From Actinomycetota bacterium (GTDB lineage: Bacteria; Actinomycetota; Actinomycetes; Nanopelagicales; Nanopelagicaceae): a stretch of DNA of 55,935 nt. A model generated the notes under the pieces. It made no database searches. It worked only from the letters and a program-made list of their open reading frames with translations, and had not been told where the DNA came from. Positions 42,055 through 52,243 of this stretch are shown here, one piece after another. Location of the stretch: the NCBI GenBank assembly GCA_003151395.1, contig PLXJ01000015.1:59265-115199 (forward strand), written 5' to 3'. The first letter of the stretch is position 1; every line of letters starts with the position of its first letter. The translations under genes and the position numbers were made by a program.

Positions 42055-43163
42055 TGAGTATATTCACGAAAGACGAAGGTAAGTCTGGGAGCGGAATCGA
42101 AATTGGCGCACACCAGTGGCGTGGGGTTATAGATGAATACCGCAATCGTTTACCAGTTTCTTCGAAGACTCCGGTCATAACTCTCCGCGAGGGTGGCACC
42201 CCATTAGTTGCCGCTGCCGTTCTCTCGGAAATGCTAGGAAATGAGATCTGGCTCAAAGTAGAAGGAGCCAACCCAACAGGATCTTTTAAAGACCGCGGAA
42301 TGACCATGGCAATTTCAAAGGCCGCCGAAGAAGGCGCGAAGGCGGTTATTTGTGCCTCCACTGGTAATACCTCGGCGAGCGCAGCGGCGTATGCAACAAA
42401 AGCGGGAATGACCCCGGTGGTATTGGTGCCGCAAGGCAAAATTGCGATGGGCAAATTGGCACAAGCCATTGCGCACGGCGCGACGCTTTTGCAGGTAGAG
42501 GGAAACTTTGATGATTGTCTAACACTGGCTCGCGATTTAGCCGCGGACTATCCAGTTGCATTGGTGAACTCGGTAAACCCATTTCGTATTGAAGGACAGA
42601 AGACCGCGGCATTTGAAGTGGTTGATATGTTGGGGGATGCACCGGATTTCCATGTCTTGCCGGTTGGCAACGCTGGAAATATCACCGCGTATTGGAAGGG
42701 CTACAAGGAATACTTCAAGGATCATGTAACCACGAAGTTGCCTCACATGTGGGGATTCCAAGCAGCCGGGGCAGCTCCAATAGTTCGTGGCGAAATTGTT
42801 GCTAACCCAGAAACCATTGCGACTGCAATCAGAATCGGCAACCCCGCGTCTTGGCAACAAGCAGTTGATGCACGTGATGAATCAGGTGGATTAATTGACT
42901 CAGTAACAGACGAAGAGATTTTGCGTGCGTATCGACTGGTAGCAGCCAAAGAAGGTGTATTTGTCGAACCTTCCAGTGCAGCAGGTATCGCAGGCTTATT
43001 TAAGAAGCAGGCTCAAGGGCAACTGCCTAAGGGAAAGCGTTTCGTTATTACAGTAACAGGCAACGGCCTTAAGGATGTGCAGTGGATTCTTGATGGAGCA
43101 GCTGCTCCGATAGTTATCCCGGTCGATGTGAAGCGTGCGGCGGAAGCGATGGGCTTGCAGTAA
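42054..43163 (+). CDS. thrC: Threonine synthase
   Basis: 369 residues. PLP enzyme converting O-phosphohomoserine to threonine. The PLP lysine is in [14 protein letters not shown], and [20 protein letters not shown] and [14 protein letters not shown] (phosphate loop) follow. I set the start at ATG 42054, overlapping the hom TGA; TTG 42051 is the only other nearby option. Stop overlaps thrB by one base (TAATG). Confidence 0.97.
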   Translation: MSIFTKDEGKSGSGIEIGAHQWRGVIDEYRNRLPVSSKTPVITLREGGTPLVAAAVLSEMLGNEIWLKVEGANPTGSFKDRGMTMAISKAAEEGAKAVICASTGNTSASAAAYATKAGMTPVVLVPQGKIAMGKLAQAIAHGATLLQVEGNFDDCLTLARDLAADYPVALVNSVNPFRIEGQKTAAFEVVDMLGDAPDFHVLPVGNAGNITAYWKGYKEYFKDHVTTKLPHMWGFQAAGAAPIVRGEIVANPETIATAIRIGNPASWQQAVDARDESGGLIDSVTDEEILRAYRLVAAKEGVFVEPSSAAGIAGLFKKQAQGQLPKGKRFVITVTGNGLKDVQWILDGAAAPIVIPVDVKRAAEAMGLQ

Positions 43164-44089
43164 TGGCAGCACAGCGCCTGACCTTTAAAGCCCAAATGGC
43201 CCAGGTAAGCGTTCCGGCCACGAGTGCAAATCTGGGTTCGGGTTTTGATGCCTTTGGTTTGGCCTTAGAAATGCGTGATCGATACGCCGCGCAAGTACTT
43301 GATGAGGCGCTCTTTGATGTCGATGTATCTGGCGCAAGCGCCGATGAAGTTAAGAAAGATAAGAACAATCTGGTAATTAAATCTATGTTACGCGGTTTTG
43401 AATTTATGGGACAAAAGCCACGAGGGCTTGCACTTCGTGCTCTCAATGTCACCCCCCACGGTCGAGGACTAGGTTCCTCCGCTTCCGCAATAGTTGGTGG
43501 ATTGGCCCTCGCTCGGGACTTAGTTCTTGGAGGGGAGCAGTACATGTCTCTTGAGGAGATGATGGCGCTTGCAACAGAGTTGGAAGGTCATCCAGATAAT
43601 GTCGCCGCCGCGATTCATGGTGGAGCAACAATCGCCTGGATGGAAGATATTTATGGCGTAAAAACTGGCCGCTCTGTTTCAATCCCCGTTCATCAGGATA
43701 TAAAAGCGTTGCTCTTTATTCCGGCGAATCAGCTCTCCACGGCAAAGGCACGCAAACTGTTGCCAGAAACCATTTCACATCGCGATGCAGTTTTGAACTC
43801 TTCGCACGCCGCTCTCTTGTCCATCGCGCTAGCGACGAGGCCGGATTTGCTTTTGACTGCTACGGAAGATCTGTTACACCAGCATTATCGTCAACAGGCC
43901 TATCCGAAATCAATGGCACTTGTTGCCGAACTCCGAAGCAAAGGGATTGCTGCGACGATTTCAGGCGCTGGGCCGTCCGTATTGGCTCTTCACACTATGG
44001 ATGAGGCCGAAATCTCTGAGATCGAGTTGCTCGCCCCCGAAGGTTTCCAAAGTACGAAACTGGCTATTTCGCGCTCGGGGGTTGCGTAA
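43163..44089 (+). CDS. thrB: Homoserine kinase
   Basis: 308 residues, GHMP kinase. ATP motif PHGRGLGSSASAIVGGLALA, N-terminal VSVPATSANLGSGFDAFGLAL and C-terminal GIAATISGAGPSVLAL. Phosphorylates homoserine for ThrC. Completes the hom-thrC-thrB operon. No clear terminator after the stop; a 268-base gap precedes rho. Confidence 0.97.
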   Translation: MAAQRLTFKAQMAQVSVPATSANLGSGFDAFGLALEMRDRYAAQVLDEALFDVDVSGASADEVKKDKNNLVIKSMLRGFEFMGQKPRGLALRALNVTPHGRGLGSSASAIVGGLALARDLVLGGEQYMSLEEMMALATELEGHPDNVAAAIHGGATIAWMEDIYGVKTGRSVSIPVHQDIKALLFIPANQLSTAKARKLLPETISHRDAVLNSSHAALLSIALATRPDLLLTATEDLLHQHYRQQAYPKSMALVAELRSKGIAATISGAGPSVLALHTMDEAEISEIELLAPEGFQSTKLAISRSGVA

Positions 44090-44357
44090 GTCCGCATAAT
44101 CTCCTGATAAATTCGGATTTTTACGCCTTATTTTGGGTAATGCTCTTCAAATGTGATACTTTTCGGGTATCGGAAAAAAACCGTGCAAGATCGGCGGACA
44201 TTGACCCGATAAGCGAAATTCAAAAAAAATCGCTAAAAAACAATTCTTATCTCCGATCTCTTCTCAAGATTTTGAGAGTGATCAGACAAGGTTCCACGTT
44301 GGGGCGTTGTCCAAAGGTAAGTAAATAAACAACAGAAAATGGAAATTAATAACACTA
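44090..44357 (+). other. 268-base leader region of rho
   Basis: A/T-rich non-coding stretch with homopurine runs and a TTCTCAA-GATT-TTGAGA hairpin near 44263-44279. A small open frame at 44140-44328 has no protein-like features. Long leaders are usual for autoregulated rho genes. Confidence 0.45.
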
Positions 44358-46043
44358 ATGAGCGAAACAACAACGACACGCCCAGCTAAAGCTGCTGGCG
44401 AACTTTCCGCAATGCTCGCGCCAGAACTTAAAAAAGTCGCGGGACAACTTGGTATTGAAGGCGCAACGAAGATGTCTAAGGCTGATTTGATTCAATCAAT
44501 CGCCGATCTTCAGGCAGCCAATCGGGAAGCGGCTAAAGCCGAACGCGAAGCCCGACGCCTAGAGCGTCAAGAGGCACGCAACAAAAAGAATAAGACCGCT
44601 AAAACATCAACGCCCCGCGCGGAGGATGAGAGCGAAGAATCAGATAATTTAGAGAGCGGCGATGCGCCGGAACAGGAATCCAACGCCGGGAGCGAGAGCT
44701 CTGAGTCGCAACGTCGCGATTTCAATGAGCGCAATGGCAACACCAGTGACCGCGGCGGACGAGATCGCAATGGTCGTCGTGACCGCAATGATCGAAATGA
44801 TCGAGGCGATAGAAATCGACTCCGCGACCGCGGAGAACGCGGTGAGCGTCAAGAGCGAGAAGTTCAACTCGCGGAAGATGACGTTTTGGTACCAGTCGGC
44901 GGATTGCTCGATATTTTGGATTCGTACGCTTTTATCCGCACCCAGGGCTATCTGGCTGGTCCAAACGATGTCTACGTCTCGCTACAGCAGATCCGTCGCT
45001 ACGGATTGCGCAAAGGTGACGTAATTACCGGCCAGGTCCGCCAGCAACGTGAAGGTGAACGGAAAGAAAAGTTCAACGCCCTAGTCCGACTAGATTCGGT
45101 CAATGGCCTTGAGCCAGAGGCAGCCCGCGATCGCGTCGACTTCGCCAAACTCGTTCCGCTATATCCGCAGGAGCGCCTGCGCCTAGAAACCGAGCCCAAT
45201 ATTTTGACTACCCGCGTCATCGACTTAGTTGCTCCAATTGGTAAGGGCCAGCGCGGATTGATCGTCTCTCCTCCTAAGGCCGGCAAGACCATGGTTTTGC
45301 AAGCAATTGCAAATGCAATTACGACCAATAATCCAGAAGTTCACTTAATGGTGGTGCTTGTAGATGAGCGCCCTGAAGAAGTGACCGATATGCAGCGCGG
45401 CGTGAAAGGTGAAGTAATTGCTTCCACCTTTGATCGACCCGCCGATGATCACACCAGCGTTGCCGAACTTGCCATCGAACGCGCCAAGCGATTGGTAGAG
45501 ATGGGTCACGATGTGGTCGTGCTCCTCGACTCGATCACTCGTTTAGGTCGCGCTTACAATATTTCCGCTCCCGCTTCTGGACGTATTTTGTCCGGTGGTG
45601 TGGATTCCGCGGCGCTCTATCCGCCAAAGAAGTTCTTTGGCGCCGCCCGCAATATCGAAAACGGCGGATCCTTGACCATCCTTGCAACGGCTCTGGTTGA
45701 GACTGGTTCCAAGATGGATGAAGTTATTTTCGAAGAGTTCAAAGGCACCGGAAATATGGAGCTCAAACTTGACCGTCGTTTCGCCGATAAGCGAATTTTC
45801 CCCGCCGTGGATGTTGATGCATCGGGAACGCGTAAGGAAGAGATCCTGATGGGCAAGGAAGAGTTAAGTATTGTCTGGCGGCTACGTCGAGTTCTTCATG
45901 CACTCGAGTCACAACAGGCACTTGAATTGTTGCTCGACAAGATGAAGGGCACAAAGTCCAACGTCGAATTTCTGATTCAAATCCAGAAGACCACTATTAG
46001 TGAGAATGAGAACTCTGGATCTTCATCAGTAAACGGTAATTAG
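44358..46043 (+). CDS. rho: Transcription termination factor Rho
   Basis: 561 residues. N-terminal Rho_N helix domain ([29 protein letters not shown]), then an acidic linker and an Arg/Asp/Asn/Gly-rich insertion (about 115-170, [16 protein letters not shown]) characteristic of actinobacterial Rho, the cold-shock-like RNA-binding domain ([20 protein letters not shown]) and the RecA-type ATPase: Walker [37 protein letters not shown] and the Q/R loops. Hexameric RNA-dependent helicase. The insertion likely adds RNA affinity. No Shine-Dalgarno seen close to ATG 44358. Confidence 0.97.
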   Translation: MSETTTTRPAKAAGELSAMLAPELKKVAGQLGIEGATKMSKADLIQSIADLQAANREAAKAEREARRLERQEARNKKNKTAKTSTPRAEDESEESDNLESGDAPEQESNAGSESSESQRRDFNERNGNTSDRGGRDRNGRRDRNDRNDRGDRNRLRDRGERGERQEREVQLAEDDVLVPVGGLLDILDSYAFIRTQGYLAGPNDVYVSLQQIRRYGLRKGDVITGQVRQQREGERKEKFNALVRLDSVNGLEPEAARDRVDFAKLVPLYPQERLRLETEPNILTTRVIDLVAPIGKGQRGLIVSPPKAGKTMVLQAIANAITTNNPEVHLMVVLVDERPEEVTDMQRGVKGEVIASTFDRPADDHTSVAELAIERAKRLVEMGHDVVVLLDSITRLGRAYNISAPASGRILSGGVDSAALYPPKKFFGAARNIENGGSLTILATALVETGSKMDEVIFEEFKGTGNMELKLDRRFADKRIFPAVDVDASGTRKEEILMGKEELSIVWRLRRVLHALESQQALELLLDKMKGTKSNVEFLIQIQKTTISENENSGSSSVNGN

Positions 46044-46068
46044 CTACTAAATTCCGCAGGATTTCAAT

Positions 46069-46074
46069 TAGAAT
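46069..46074 (+). promoter_or_regulatory. -10 box of a leaderless promoter for the polyamine-type ABC operon
   Basis: TAGAAT, six bases, then GTG 46081. No Shine-Dalgarno present. Confidence 0.5.
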
Positions 46075-46080
46075 CCAAGC

Positions 46081-47049
46081 GTGACTATAGCGATTCGATT
46101 ATCGAAGGTTGCAAAGAGTTTCGGTGAAGTCAAAGCCGTTGACGGCGTTGATCTTGAAATTGCTGATGGCGAATTCTTTGCGATGCTTGGCCCCAGCGGT
46201 TCTGGCAAAACTACCGTTCTGCGTCTCATTGCTGGATTCGAATTACCTGACTCTGGACTCATTGAAATTGATGGTGTCGATGTAAGTCAGACCCCGCCCT
46301 TTAACCGCGATGTAAACACAGTCTTTCAAGATTATGCACTTTTTCCACATATGACTGTGCTTGAAAATGTCGAGTATGGGCTTAAAGTCAAGAAGGTCGG
46401 TAAAGCAGAGCGTGCGGTACGTGCGCGTAAAGCACTGCAGCGGGTAAAACTCGAGGGCTATGAAGCACGAAAGCCCGCGCAACTTTCTGGTGGACAGCGG
46501 CAGCGAGTCGCTCTAGCCAGGGCATTGGTCAACGAACCAAAGGTCTTGCTGTTGGATGAGCCACTTGGTGCGCTGGATCTGCAGTTACGTCATGAAATGC
46601 AGGTTGAGCTCAAAGAATTGCAACGCGATGTTGGAATCACCTTCATATTTGTGACTCACGATCAAGAAGAAGCGTTGACGATGGCCGATCGAATCGCGGT
46701 ATTTCATGCGGGAAACATCGTTCAAATGGGCACAGCGCGCGAGATTTACGAGCAGCCGAATTCCGAATTTGTGGCCGGTTTTGTTGGGATTTCAAATCTG
46801 TTGCATCGTGACCAAAAAGTTATCAGTATCCGCCCAGAAAAGATTAAATTGGGCCAAGTAGGTGACCGCGTTTATTCCGGGCTCGTGTCTTCGGTCATGT
46901 TCCTGGGCGCGCTTACTCGGATTAACGTTCTCATCGGCGATGATACGTTGACCCTTCTGGCAGAAAATGACGGAACGCAAGAATTTCCAACAGTTGGAGA
47001 TCAAATCGAGATTTCCTGGAACTCGAAATACGAGTTTCAGGTTGGTTGA
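46081..47049 (+). CDS. ABC transporter ATP-binding protein (PotA-type)
   Basis: 322 residues. ABC domain with Walker A GPSGSGKTTVLR, signature LSGGQRQR and Walker B VLLLDEPLGALD, followed by a TOBE-like C-terminal domain (about 245-322, ISIRPEKIKLG). Energises the importer encoded by the next three genes. Together the set matches spermidine/putrescine-type (POPT) transporters; the real substrate could be another cationic or small compound. Confidence 0.92.
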   Translation: MTIAIRLSKVAKSFGEVKAVDGVDLEIADGEFFAMLGPSGSGKTTVLRLIAGFELPDSGLIEIDGVDVSQTPPFNRDVNTVFQDYALFPHMTVLENVEYGLKVKKVGKAERAVRARKALQRVKLEGYEARKPAQLSGGQRQRVALARALVNEPKVLLLDEPLGALDLQLRHEMQVELKELQRDVGITFIFVTHDQEEALTMADRIAVFHAGNIVQMGTAREIYEQPNSEFVAGFVGISNLLHRDQKVISIRPEKIKLGQVGDRVYSGLVSSVMFLGALTRINVLIGDDTLTLLAENDGTQEFPTVGDQIEISWNSKYEFQVG

Positions 47050-47087
47050 AAGACCAGGCAAACAAGGAAGAAAAAAAGGTGATGTGA

Positions 47088-48257
47088 ATGCGTACCAAGA
47101 AGATAGTGATTGCTAGCTTCGCCGTTCTGGGCCTGGCCATTGCCAGTGCCACTGCAGGTGTGGCTGCCTCACTTCCAAATGTTCCAATGCAAAAATCCCT
47201 CGGAAAAGGTGAAGGAACGCTCAATATTATTGTTTGGGCTGGTTATGCCGAAAACGGAAGTAACGACAAGACTGTTGACTGGGTCAATCCATTTACAAAG
47301 GCGACTGGTTGCAAGGTAAATGCCAAAACCGCAGGTACATCGGATGAGATGGTTTCGCTAATGAAGACTGGTGGCTATGACGGTGTTTCAGCTTCAGGAG
47401 ATGCCACTCTTCGTTTGATTTACGGTGGACAAGTTGCGCCGGTTAATACTGCTCTCGTTCCTAACTACAAGACGATCTCACCGTTCCTTAAGGGTCAGCT
47501 ATGGAATTCAGTCAAAGGTCAGATGTATGGGATTCCTCATGGTTGGGGCGCAAACGTATTGGCCTATAACGCAGCCAAAGTGAAGAAGCCAACTTCTTGG
47601 TCTGCTGTCTTTGCCGCTAATTCTCCCTACAAGGGAAAAATCACCGCGTATGACTCTCCAATCTATATCGCTGATGCAGCGATGTACTTAATGTCAACGC
47701 AGCCTAAATTAAAGATTAAAAATCCATTCTCGCTCGATAAGACGCAACTTGCCGCAGCGGTTGCACTACTTAAAGTGCAGAAGAAGAACATTGGAGAATA
47801 TTGGTCTGACTACACCAAGTCGGTTCAATCTTTTGAATCATCCAACACTCTTCTTGGTTCTTCATGGCAGGTTATCGCCAACACGATCAATGGGGATAAG
47901 AAAGTCACCGTTGCTACCACTGTCCCCAAAGAGGGAGCAACTGGTTGGTCAGATACGTGGATGATTTCATCAAAAGCCCAACATCCAAATTGCATGTACC
48001 AGTGGATGAACTGGATTACTTCACCTACCGTGAACGCACAGGTAGCTGAGTACTTTGGTGAAGCTCCTTCACAAACGCTGGCTTGCACTCACACTGTCGA
48101 CAAGAATTTCTGCACCACCTATCACGCAACAGATGCCGCCTATGCCAAGAAGATCTGGTACTGGACAACACCTACAACAAGTTGCCTAGATGGACGTGGA
48201 AATATCTGCACCGACTATGCAGCCTGGACGCAAGCCTGGACGTCGATAAAAGGTTAG
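47088..48257 (+). CDS. ABC transporter substrate-binding protein (PotD-type)
   Basis: 389 residues. Signal peptide (KKIVIASFAVLGLAIASATAGVAA) and a type 2 periplasmic-binding fold: GTLNIIVWAGYAENGSND, VSLMKTGGYDGVSASGDATLRLI, YGIPHGWGANVLAYN and WMNWITSP. No lipobox Cys at the cleavage site. Several Cys near the C terminus (CTHTVDKNFC, CLDGRGNIC) probably form disulfides. AAGGTGATG ribosome binding site. Captures the substrate of the PotABCD-like system. Confidence 0.9.
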   Translation: MRTKKIVIASFAVLGLAIASATAGVAASLPNVPMQKSLGKGEGTLNIIVWAGYAENGSNDKTVDWVNPFTKATGCKVNAKTAGTSDEMVSLMKTGGYDGVSASGDATLRLIYGGQVAPVNTALVPNYKTISPFLKGQLWNSVKGQMYGIPHGWGANVLAYNAAKVKKPTSWSAVFAANSPYKGKITAYDSPIYIADAAMYLMSTQPKLKIKNPFSLDKTQLAAAVALLKVQKKNIGEYWSDYTKSVQSFESSNTLLGSSWQVIANTINGDKKVTVATTVPKEGATGWSDTWMISSKAQHPNCMYQWMNWITSPTVNAQVAEYFGEAPSQTLACTHTVDKNFCTTYHATDAAYAKKIWYWTTPTTSCLDGRGNICTDYAAWTQAWTSIKG

Positions 48258-48288
48258 CCCTGCCGGGTTAATTTGATGACAGGTCACT

Positions 48289-49155
48289 GTGCGAACTAAT
48301 CGATTCAACACCTGGCTTTACCGCCATAAAAGTGCACGGGCCGCGCTACTTCTAGCGTTGCCCGTGCTCTGGTTGGCGGTTGCATATTTAGGTTCTCTTG
48401 CAGTTATGTTGGTCTCAAGTTTCTGGAGCGTTGATTCATTTACCGGAAATATTGTCCACTCTCTTTCTTTCTCCAACTTTCATACCCTGCTGACGCAACG
48501 GGTCTATAGCACAATAGCCATCCGTTCAATTGGGGTAGCGGTTGCGGTAACAGTTATTGATGGGTTGCTTGCGATTCCCATCGCACTCTTCATCTCAAAG
48601 GTTTTAAAGCCGCGATTTAGAAGTGTCGTTATTGCCCTAGTGCTGGTACCACTTTGGGCGAGTTACTTAGTTAAGACTTACGCTTGGCGCAGCATGTTCG
48701 CCGATGGGGGAGTAATTTCCTGGGCCCTCAAACCCTTTGGTCTTCATGGTCCAGGCTTTGGTCTCCCTGCAACGACGATCACGCTCGCATACCTGTGGTT
48801 GCCTTACATGATTCTGCCTATCTACGCAGGCATGGACCGACTTCCAAATACCCTGTTGGAAGCATCCAGTGACCTTGGTGCAACTGCCAGAAGAACTTTC
48901 ACCTCAATCATTCTCCCCATCATCTATCCAGCAATCATCGCGGGATCGATATTTACATTTTCGCTCTCGCTCGGTGATTACATTGTTGTAAAAATAGTGG
49001 GTGGCACAACTCAACTCGTGGCAAATGTGATCGCAGACAATGTTGGCACGGCTGGCAACTTACCTTTTGCCGCCGCGATGGCGCTTCTTCCGATCGGCAC
49101 TATCTTGGGATATCTCTTCATCGTTAGACGCTCCGGCGCGTTGGAGAATTTCTAA
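48289..49155 (+). CDS. ABC transporter permease (PotB-type)
   Basis: 288 residues with about six membrane helices (BPD_transp_1). The coupling loop LLEASSDLGATARRTFTSIILP is the EAA motif that docks on the ATPase. GTG 48289 preceded by AGG. Overlaps the next permease by one base (TAATG). Heterodimer partner of the following gene. Confidence 0.92.
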   Translation: MRTNRFNTWLYRHKSARAALLLALPVLWLAVAYLGSLAVMLVSSFWSVDSFTGNIVHSLSFSNFHTLLTQRVYSTIAIRSIGVAVAVTVIDGLLAIPIALFISKVLKPRFRSVVIALVLVPLWASYLVKTYAWRSMFADGGVISWALKPFGLHGPGFGLPATTITLAYLWLPYMILPIYAGMDRLPNTLLEASSDLGATARRTFTSIILPIIYPAIIAGSIFTFSLSLGDYIVVKIVGGTTQLVANVIADNVGTAGNLPFAAAMALLPIGTILGYLFIVRRSGALENF

Positions 49156-49970
49156 TGTATCTCTCACGGCGGGCTCGAATGTTGTTAGCGACACTTACCT
49201 TTGGAACACTTGGATTTATTTATGTTCCTCTGATTGTGGTTGCGATCAACTCTTTCAATCCATCCCGATCATTTTCGTGGCCACCTCAATCACTGTCTAC
49301 TGTCTGGTGGGGACGACTCACAGAGAGCAACGGTGTCCTACCAGCCATCGCCACATCTATCAAAGTTGGTCTCGGCGCCACCGCTATAGCTCTGGTCCTC
49401 GGAACTTGTATCGCTTTTGCGGTCTCGAGGTATTCGTTCTATGGCAAAAATACCCTCTCGCTACTAGTAATTTTTCCAATCGCTTTACCTGGCATCATCA
49501 CAGGTATTGCGCTTAATACGACCTTCCACACCTTCTTGGATCCGCTCAATAAAGAATTGGCGCTTTGGACCGTTGTTGTTGGGCATGCAACATTTTGTAT
49601 CGTCGTAGTTTACAACAACATGCTCGCCCGATTGCGTCGCTTAGGTCAGAGTTTGGAAGAAGCATCTCAAGACCTCGGTGCAAATATTTTCCAGACTTTC
49701 AGATTTGTAACTTTTCCACTCGTTCGTTCCGCTCTCGTCGCAGGTGGGTTACTCGCCTTTGCGCTCTCCTTCGACGAAATTGTGGTGACCACCTTTACGG
49801 CGGGGCCGGGAACGGAAACCCTGCCGCAATGGATTTTCAATAATCTCTTCAGACCTAATCAAGCCCCAATTGTTAACGTAGTTGCCACGCTTTTGATCGT
49901 GGTCTTTATATTTCCTGTCTGGTTGAGTCAGCACTATTCGCAGGATGGATCCGCAGGTGGGCGGCTTTAA
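49155..49970 (+). CDS. ABC transporter permease (PotC-type)
   Basis: 271 residues, six membrane helices. First helix ATLTFGTLGFIYVPLIVVAINSF and EAA loop LEEASQDLGANIFQTFRFVTFP are typical of PotC. With the PotB-type protein forms the membrane channel of the importer. Last gene of the four-gene operon. Confidence 0.93.
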   Translation: MYLSRRARMLLATLTFGTLGFIYVPLIVVAINSFNPSRSFSWPPQSLSTVWWGRLTESNGVLPAIATSIKVGLGATAIALVLGTCIAFAVSRYSFYGKNTLSLLVIFPIALPGIITGIALNTTFHTFLDPLNKELALWTVVVGHATFCIVVVYNNMLARLRRLGQSLEEASQDLGANIFQTFRFVTFPLVRSALVAGGLLAFALSFDEIVVTTFTAGPGTETLPQWIFNNLFRPNQAPIVNVVATLLIVVFIFPVWLSQHYSQDGSAGGRL

Positions 49971-50001
49971 TAACGTCTTGAATGGCGTCGGTTCCCTCGA
50001 T

Positions 50002-50007
50002 TAGTCT
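50002..50007 (+). promoter_or_regulatory. -10 box of a leaderless DinB promoter
   Basis: TAGTCT, six bases, then ATG 50014, which supports that start over TTG 50008. Confidence 0.5.
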
Positions 50008-50013
50008 TTGAGC

Positions 50014-50532
50014 ATGGACGCACCTAAATACCCAGGAAGTTTTGGCACGGAGCGTGAACTCTTGGAGTCACATATTGAATTCTGCCGAGCTTTTGTTATT
50101 TATAAAGTAACTGGAATTTCCAAAGAGGATGGTGTCAAAAGGTTGGGCCCTACTGCCACTTCAGTACTTGGGGTGTTGCGCCACTTAACTGAAGTTGAAC
50201 ACTGGTGGTTTCAAGATCGCTTTGCCGGAATCCCGTACACAGAGTCTAGGTCCAGCGAAGAAGACCCCGATGGCGAATTCAAGATCCTTGAAGAAGACAC
50301 GGTTCAATCGCTACTTGAAGGCTATAAGAAGGCCTGTGAGAATTCTCGACAAATTGCGAGCGGAAGAACACTAGATGACCGGGCAGCGCACGCTCGGACC
50401 ACCGACAATCTGCTCCCGAATTTACGTTGGGTTTATTTGCACATGATTGATGAGACCGCTCGCCATAGTGGAAATATAGAAATCTACCGCGAGCTCATTG
50501 ACCAAGTACATAACGGGCGAACAACTAGTTAG
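50014..50532 (+). CDS. DinB/DUF664 family protein
   Basis: 172 residues, four-helix DinB-like fold. A plausible metal triad: His in LGVLRHLTEVEHWWFQ and the pair in MIDETARHSGNIEIYRELID. The family includes mycothiol- and bacillithiol-dependent enzymes and many uncharacterised members, so function is open; mycothiol use would fit an actinobacterium. Monocistronic, leaderless-type promoter. Confidence 0.88.
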   Translation: MDAPKYPGSFGTERELLESHIEFCRAFVIYKVTGISKEDGVKRLGPTATSVLGVLRHLTEVEHWWFQDRFAGIPYTESRSSEEDPDGEFKILEEDTVQSLLEGYKKACENSRQIASGRTLDDRAAHARTTDNLLPNLRWVYLHMIDETARHSGNIEIYRELIDQVHNGRTTS

Positions 50533-50556
50533 TTTTTATTGTCAGCCAGGATCCGC

Positions 50557-52209
50557 TTATGCGGGTTTTGACCCGATCAGTAGTGGGCGTAACGTCTCGG
50601 CAAAGAAATCATTTCCCTTATCGTCAACGACGATAAATGCCGGAAAATTCTCGACTTCGATCTTCCAAATGGCTTCCATTCCCAGTTCGGCATAGTCGAG
50701 AACTTCAACTTTGCGAATGCAATCTAGCGCGAGTCTTGCAGCCGGCCCACCCACAGATCCAAGGTAAAACCCACCATTCTTTTTGCAGGCATCGGTGACT
50801 TGCTTGGAACGATTTCCCTTTGCCAACATGATCAGGGAACCACCTGCGGCTTGGAATTGTTCAACATAAGAATCCATACGACCGGCAGTGGTAGGACCAA
50901 AGGAGCCTGATGCATATCCTGCGGGTGTTTTAGCAGGGCCCGCGTAATAAACCGCATGATCCTTGAAATATTGCGGAAGTGGTTGACCTGAGTCAAGCAA
51001 CTCTTTTAGTTTGGCATGTGCAATATCGCGAGCAACAATTAACGTTCCGTTGAGTGAGAGTCTGGTCTTAATTGGGTACTGCGAAAGGGTTGCTAGAACA
51101 TCCTTGATCGGTTGATTAAGATCGATGGTTATTGCTTCGCCATCTAGATGCTCATCTGTGGTTTCAGGTAGGAAGTGAGCCGGTTCGCGTTCAAGCACCT
51201 CTAGGAAGACGCCTGCTTTGGTGATCTTTCCCTTTGCTTGACGATCGGCAGAACATGAGACAGCTATGGCAATTGGTAGAGATGCGCCGTGGCGGGGAAG
51301 TCTTACTACGCGAACATCGTGACAGAAATACTTGCCGCCAAATTGCGCACCAATTCCAAGGGTTCGAGTGAGTTTAAGGACTTCCTCTTCAAGTTCAATA
51401 TCTCTAAAAGCATGACCAGTCTTTGCATTTCCAGCGACGGGAAGTGAATCCAGATACTTGGTGCTCGCAAGCTTTGCGGTCTTAACCGTGTATTCGGCGC
51501 TTGTTCCGCCAATCACGATTGCTAAATGATAGGGCGGACAAGCTGCGGTTCCGATTGAACGGAGTTTTTCATCGAGCCAGACCATAAATGATTTGGGATT
51601 GAGGATGGCCTTAGTCTCTTGATACAAGAAGGATTTATTGGCACTGCCGCCACCTTTGGCGATAAAAAGAAAGTTATATTCATCCGCGTGTTCTGAGTCC
51701 GAGTAAATTTCGATCTGAGCAGGCAGATTGTTTCCGGTGTTCTTCTCTTCCCATGTCGAAACTGGAGCCATCTGGGAATAACGGAGGTTGAGAGTGGTGA
51801 AGGCGTCATACACACCGCGCGAAATCGATACCTCATCCTTTTCGGTAGTCAAGGTTCGTTGTCCCTTTTTACCCATCACGATGGCAGTTCCCGTGTCTTG
51901 ACACATTGGTAGAACACCACCCGCTGCGATGTTTGCATTTTTTAGTAAATCCAAAGCAACGAAGCGGTCATTGGGCGATGCTTCGCTATCGTCCAAAATA
52001 TTTTTTAACTGTTGGAGATGAGCGCTACGCAGATAGTGTGAAATGTCGTGGATCGCCTCGGAAGTCAATTGGGTGATCGCTTCAGGTGTTACTTGTAAGA
52101 ATTCCAAACCTTGCGCCATAAATGTTGAAACGCCTTCGGGTGTGACGAGGCGGTATTGCGTTTCATCGGGACCGATCGGTAGCAGATCCTCGTAATTGAA
52201 CTCAGGCAT
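50557..52209 (-). CDS. Fumarate hydratase class I (iron-sulfur)
   Basis: 550 residues from ATG 52209. Two-domain class I fumarase that interconverts fumarate and malate using a 4Fe-4S cluster. Cluster Cys candidates are in [23 protein letters not shown] and [12 protein letters not shown]. The C-terminal beta domain shows [15 protein letters not shown] and [15 protein letters not shown]. Frames upstream of 52209 would run into the ispH promoter region. TATGAT seven bases before the start points to a leaderless message. The class II enzyme common in actinobacteria is not in this window. Confidence 0.94.
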   Translation of the reverse strand: MPEFNYEDLLPIGPDETQYRLVTPEGVSTFMAQGLEFLQVTPEAITQLTSEAIHDISHYLRSAHLQQLKNILDDSEASPNDRFVALDLLKNANIAAGGVLPMCQDTGTAIVMGKKGQRTLTTEKDEVSISRGVYDAFTTLNLRYSQMAPVSTWEEKNTGNNLPAQIEIYSDSEHADEYNFLFIAKGGGSANKSFLYQETKAILNPKSFMVWLDEKLRSIGTAACPPYHLAIVIGGTSAEYTVKTAKLASTKYLDSLPVAGNAKTGHAFRDIELEEEVLKLTRTLGIGAQFGGKYFCHDVRVVRLPRHGASLPIAIAVSCSADRQAKGKITKAGVFLEVLEREPAHFLPETTDEHLDGEAITIDLNQPIKDVLATLSQYPIKTRLSLNGTLIVARDIAHAKLKELLDSGQPLPQYFKDHAVYYAGPAKTPAGYASGSFGPTTAGRMDSYVEQFQAAGGSLIMLAKGNRSKQVTDACKKNGGFYLGSVGGPAARLALDCIRKVEVLDYAELGMEAIWKIEVENFPAFIVVDDKGNDFFAETLRPLLIGSKPA

Positions 52210-52216
52210 GCCCACA

Positions 52217-52222
52217 ATCATA
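52217..52222 (-). promoter_or_regulatory. -10 box of a leaderless fumarase promoter
   Basis: Minus-strand TATGAT, seven bases, then ATG 52209. Eight bases from the opposite-facing ispH box. Confidence 0.55.
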
Positions 52223-52230
52223 CTTTTAGA

Positions 52231-52236
52231 TACGAT
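52231..52236 (+). promoter_or_regulatory. -10 box of a leaderless ispH promoter
   Basis: TACGAT, seven bases, then ATG 52244. Faces away from the fumarase box at 52217-52222. Confidence 0.55.
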
Positions 52237-52243
52237 TACGCAC

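Noticed and set aside
44140-44328. 62-codon frame in the rho leader
   Set aside because: Lysine/serine-rich translation of A-rich leader DNA without a start signal; more likely regulatory RNA sequence.
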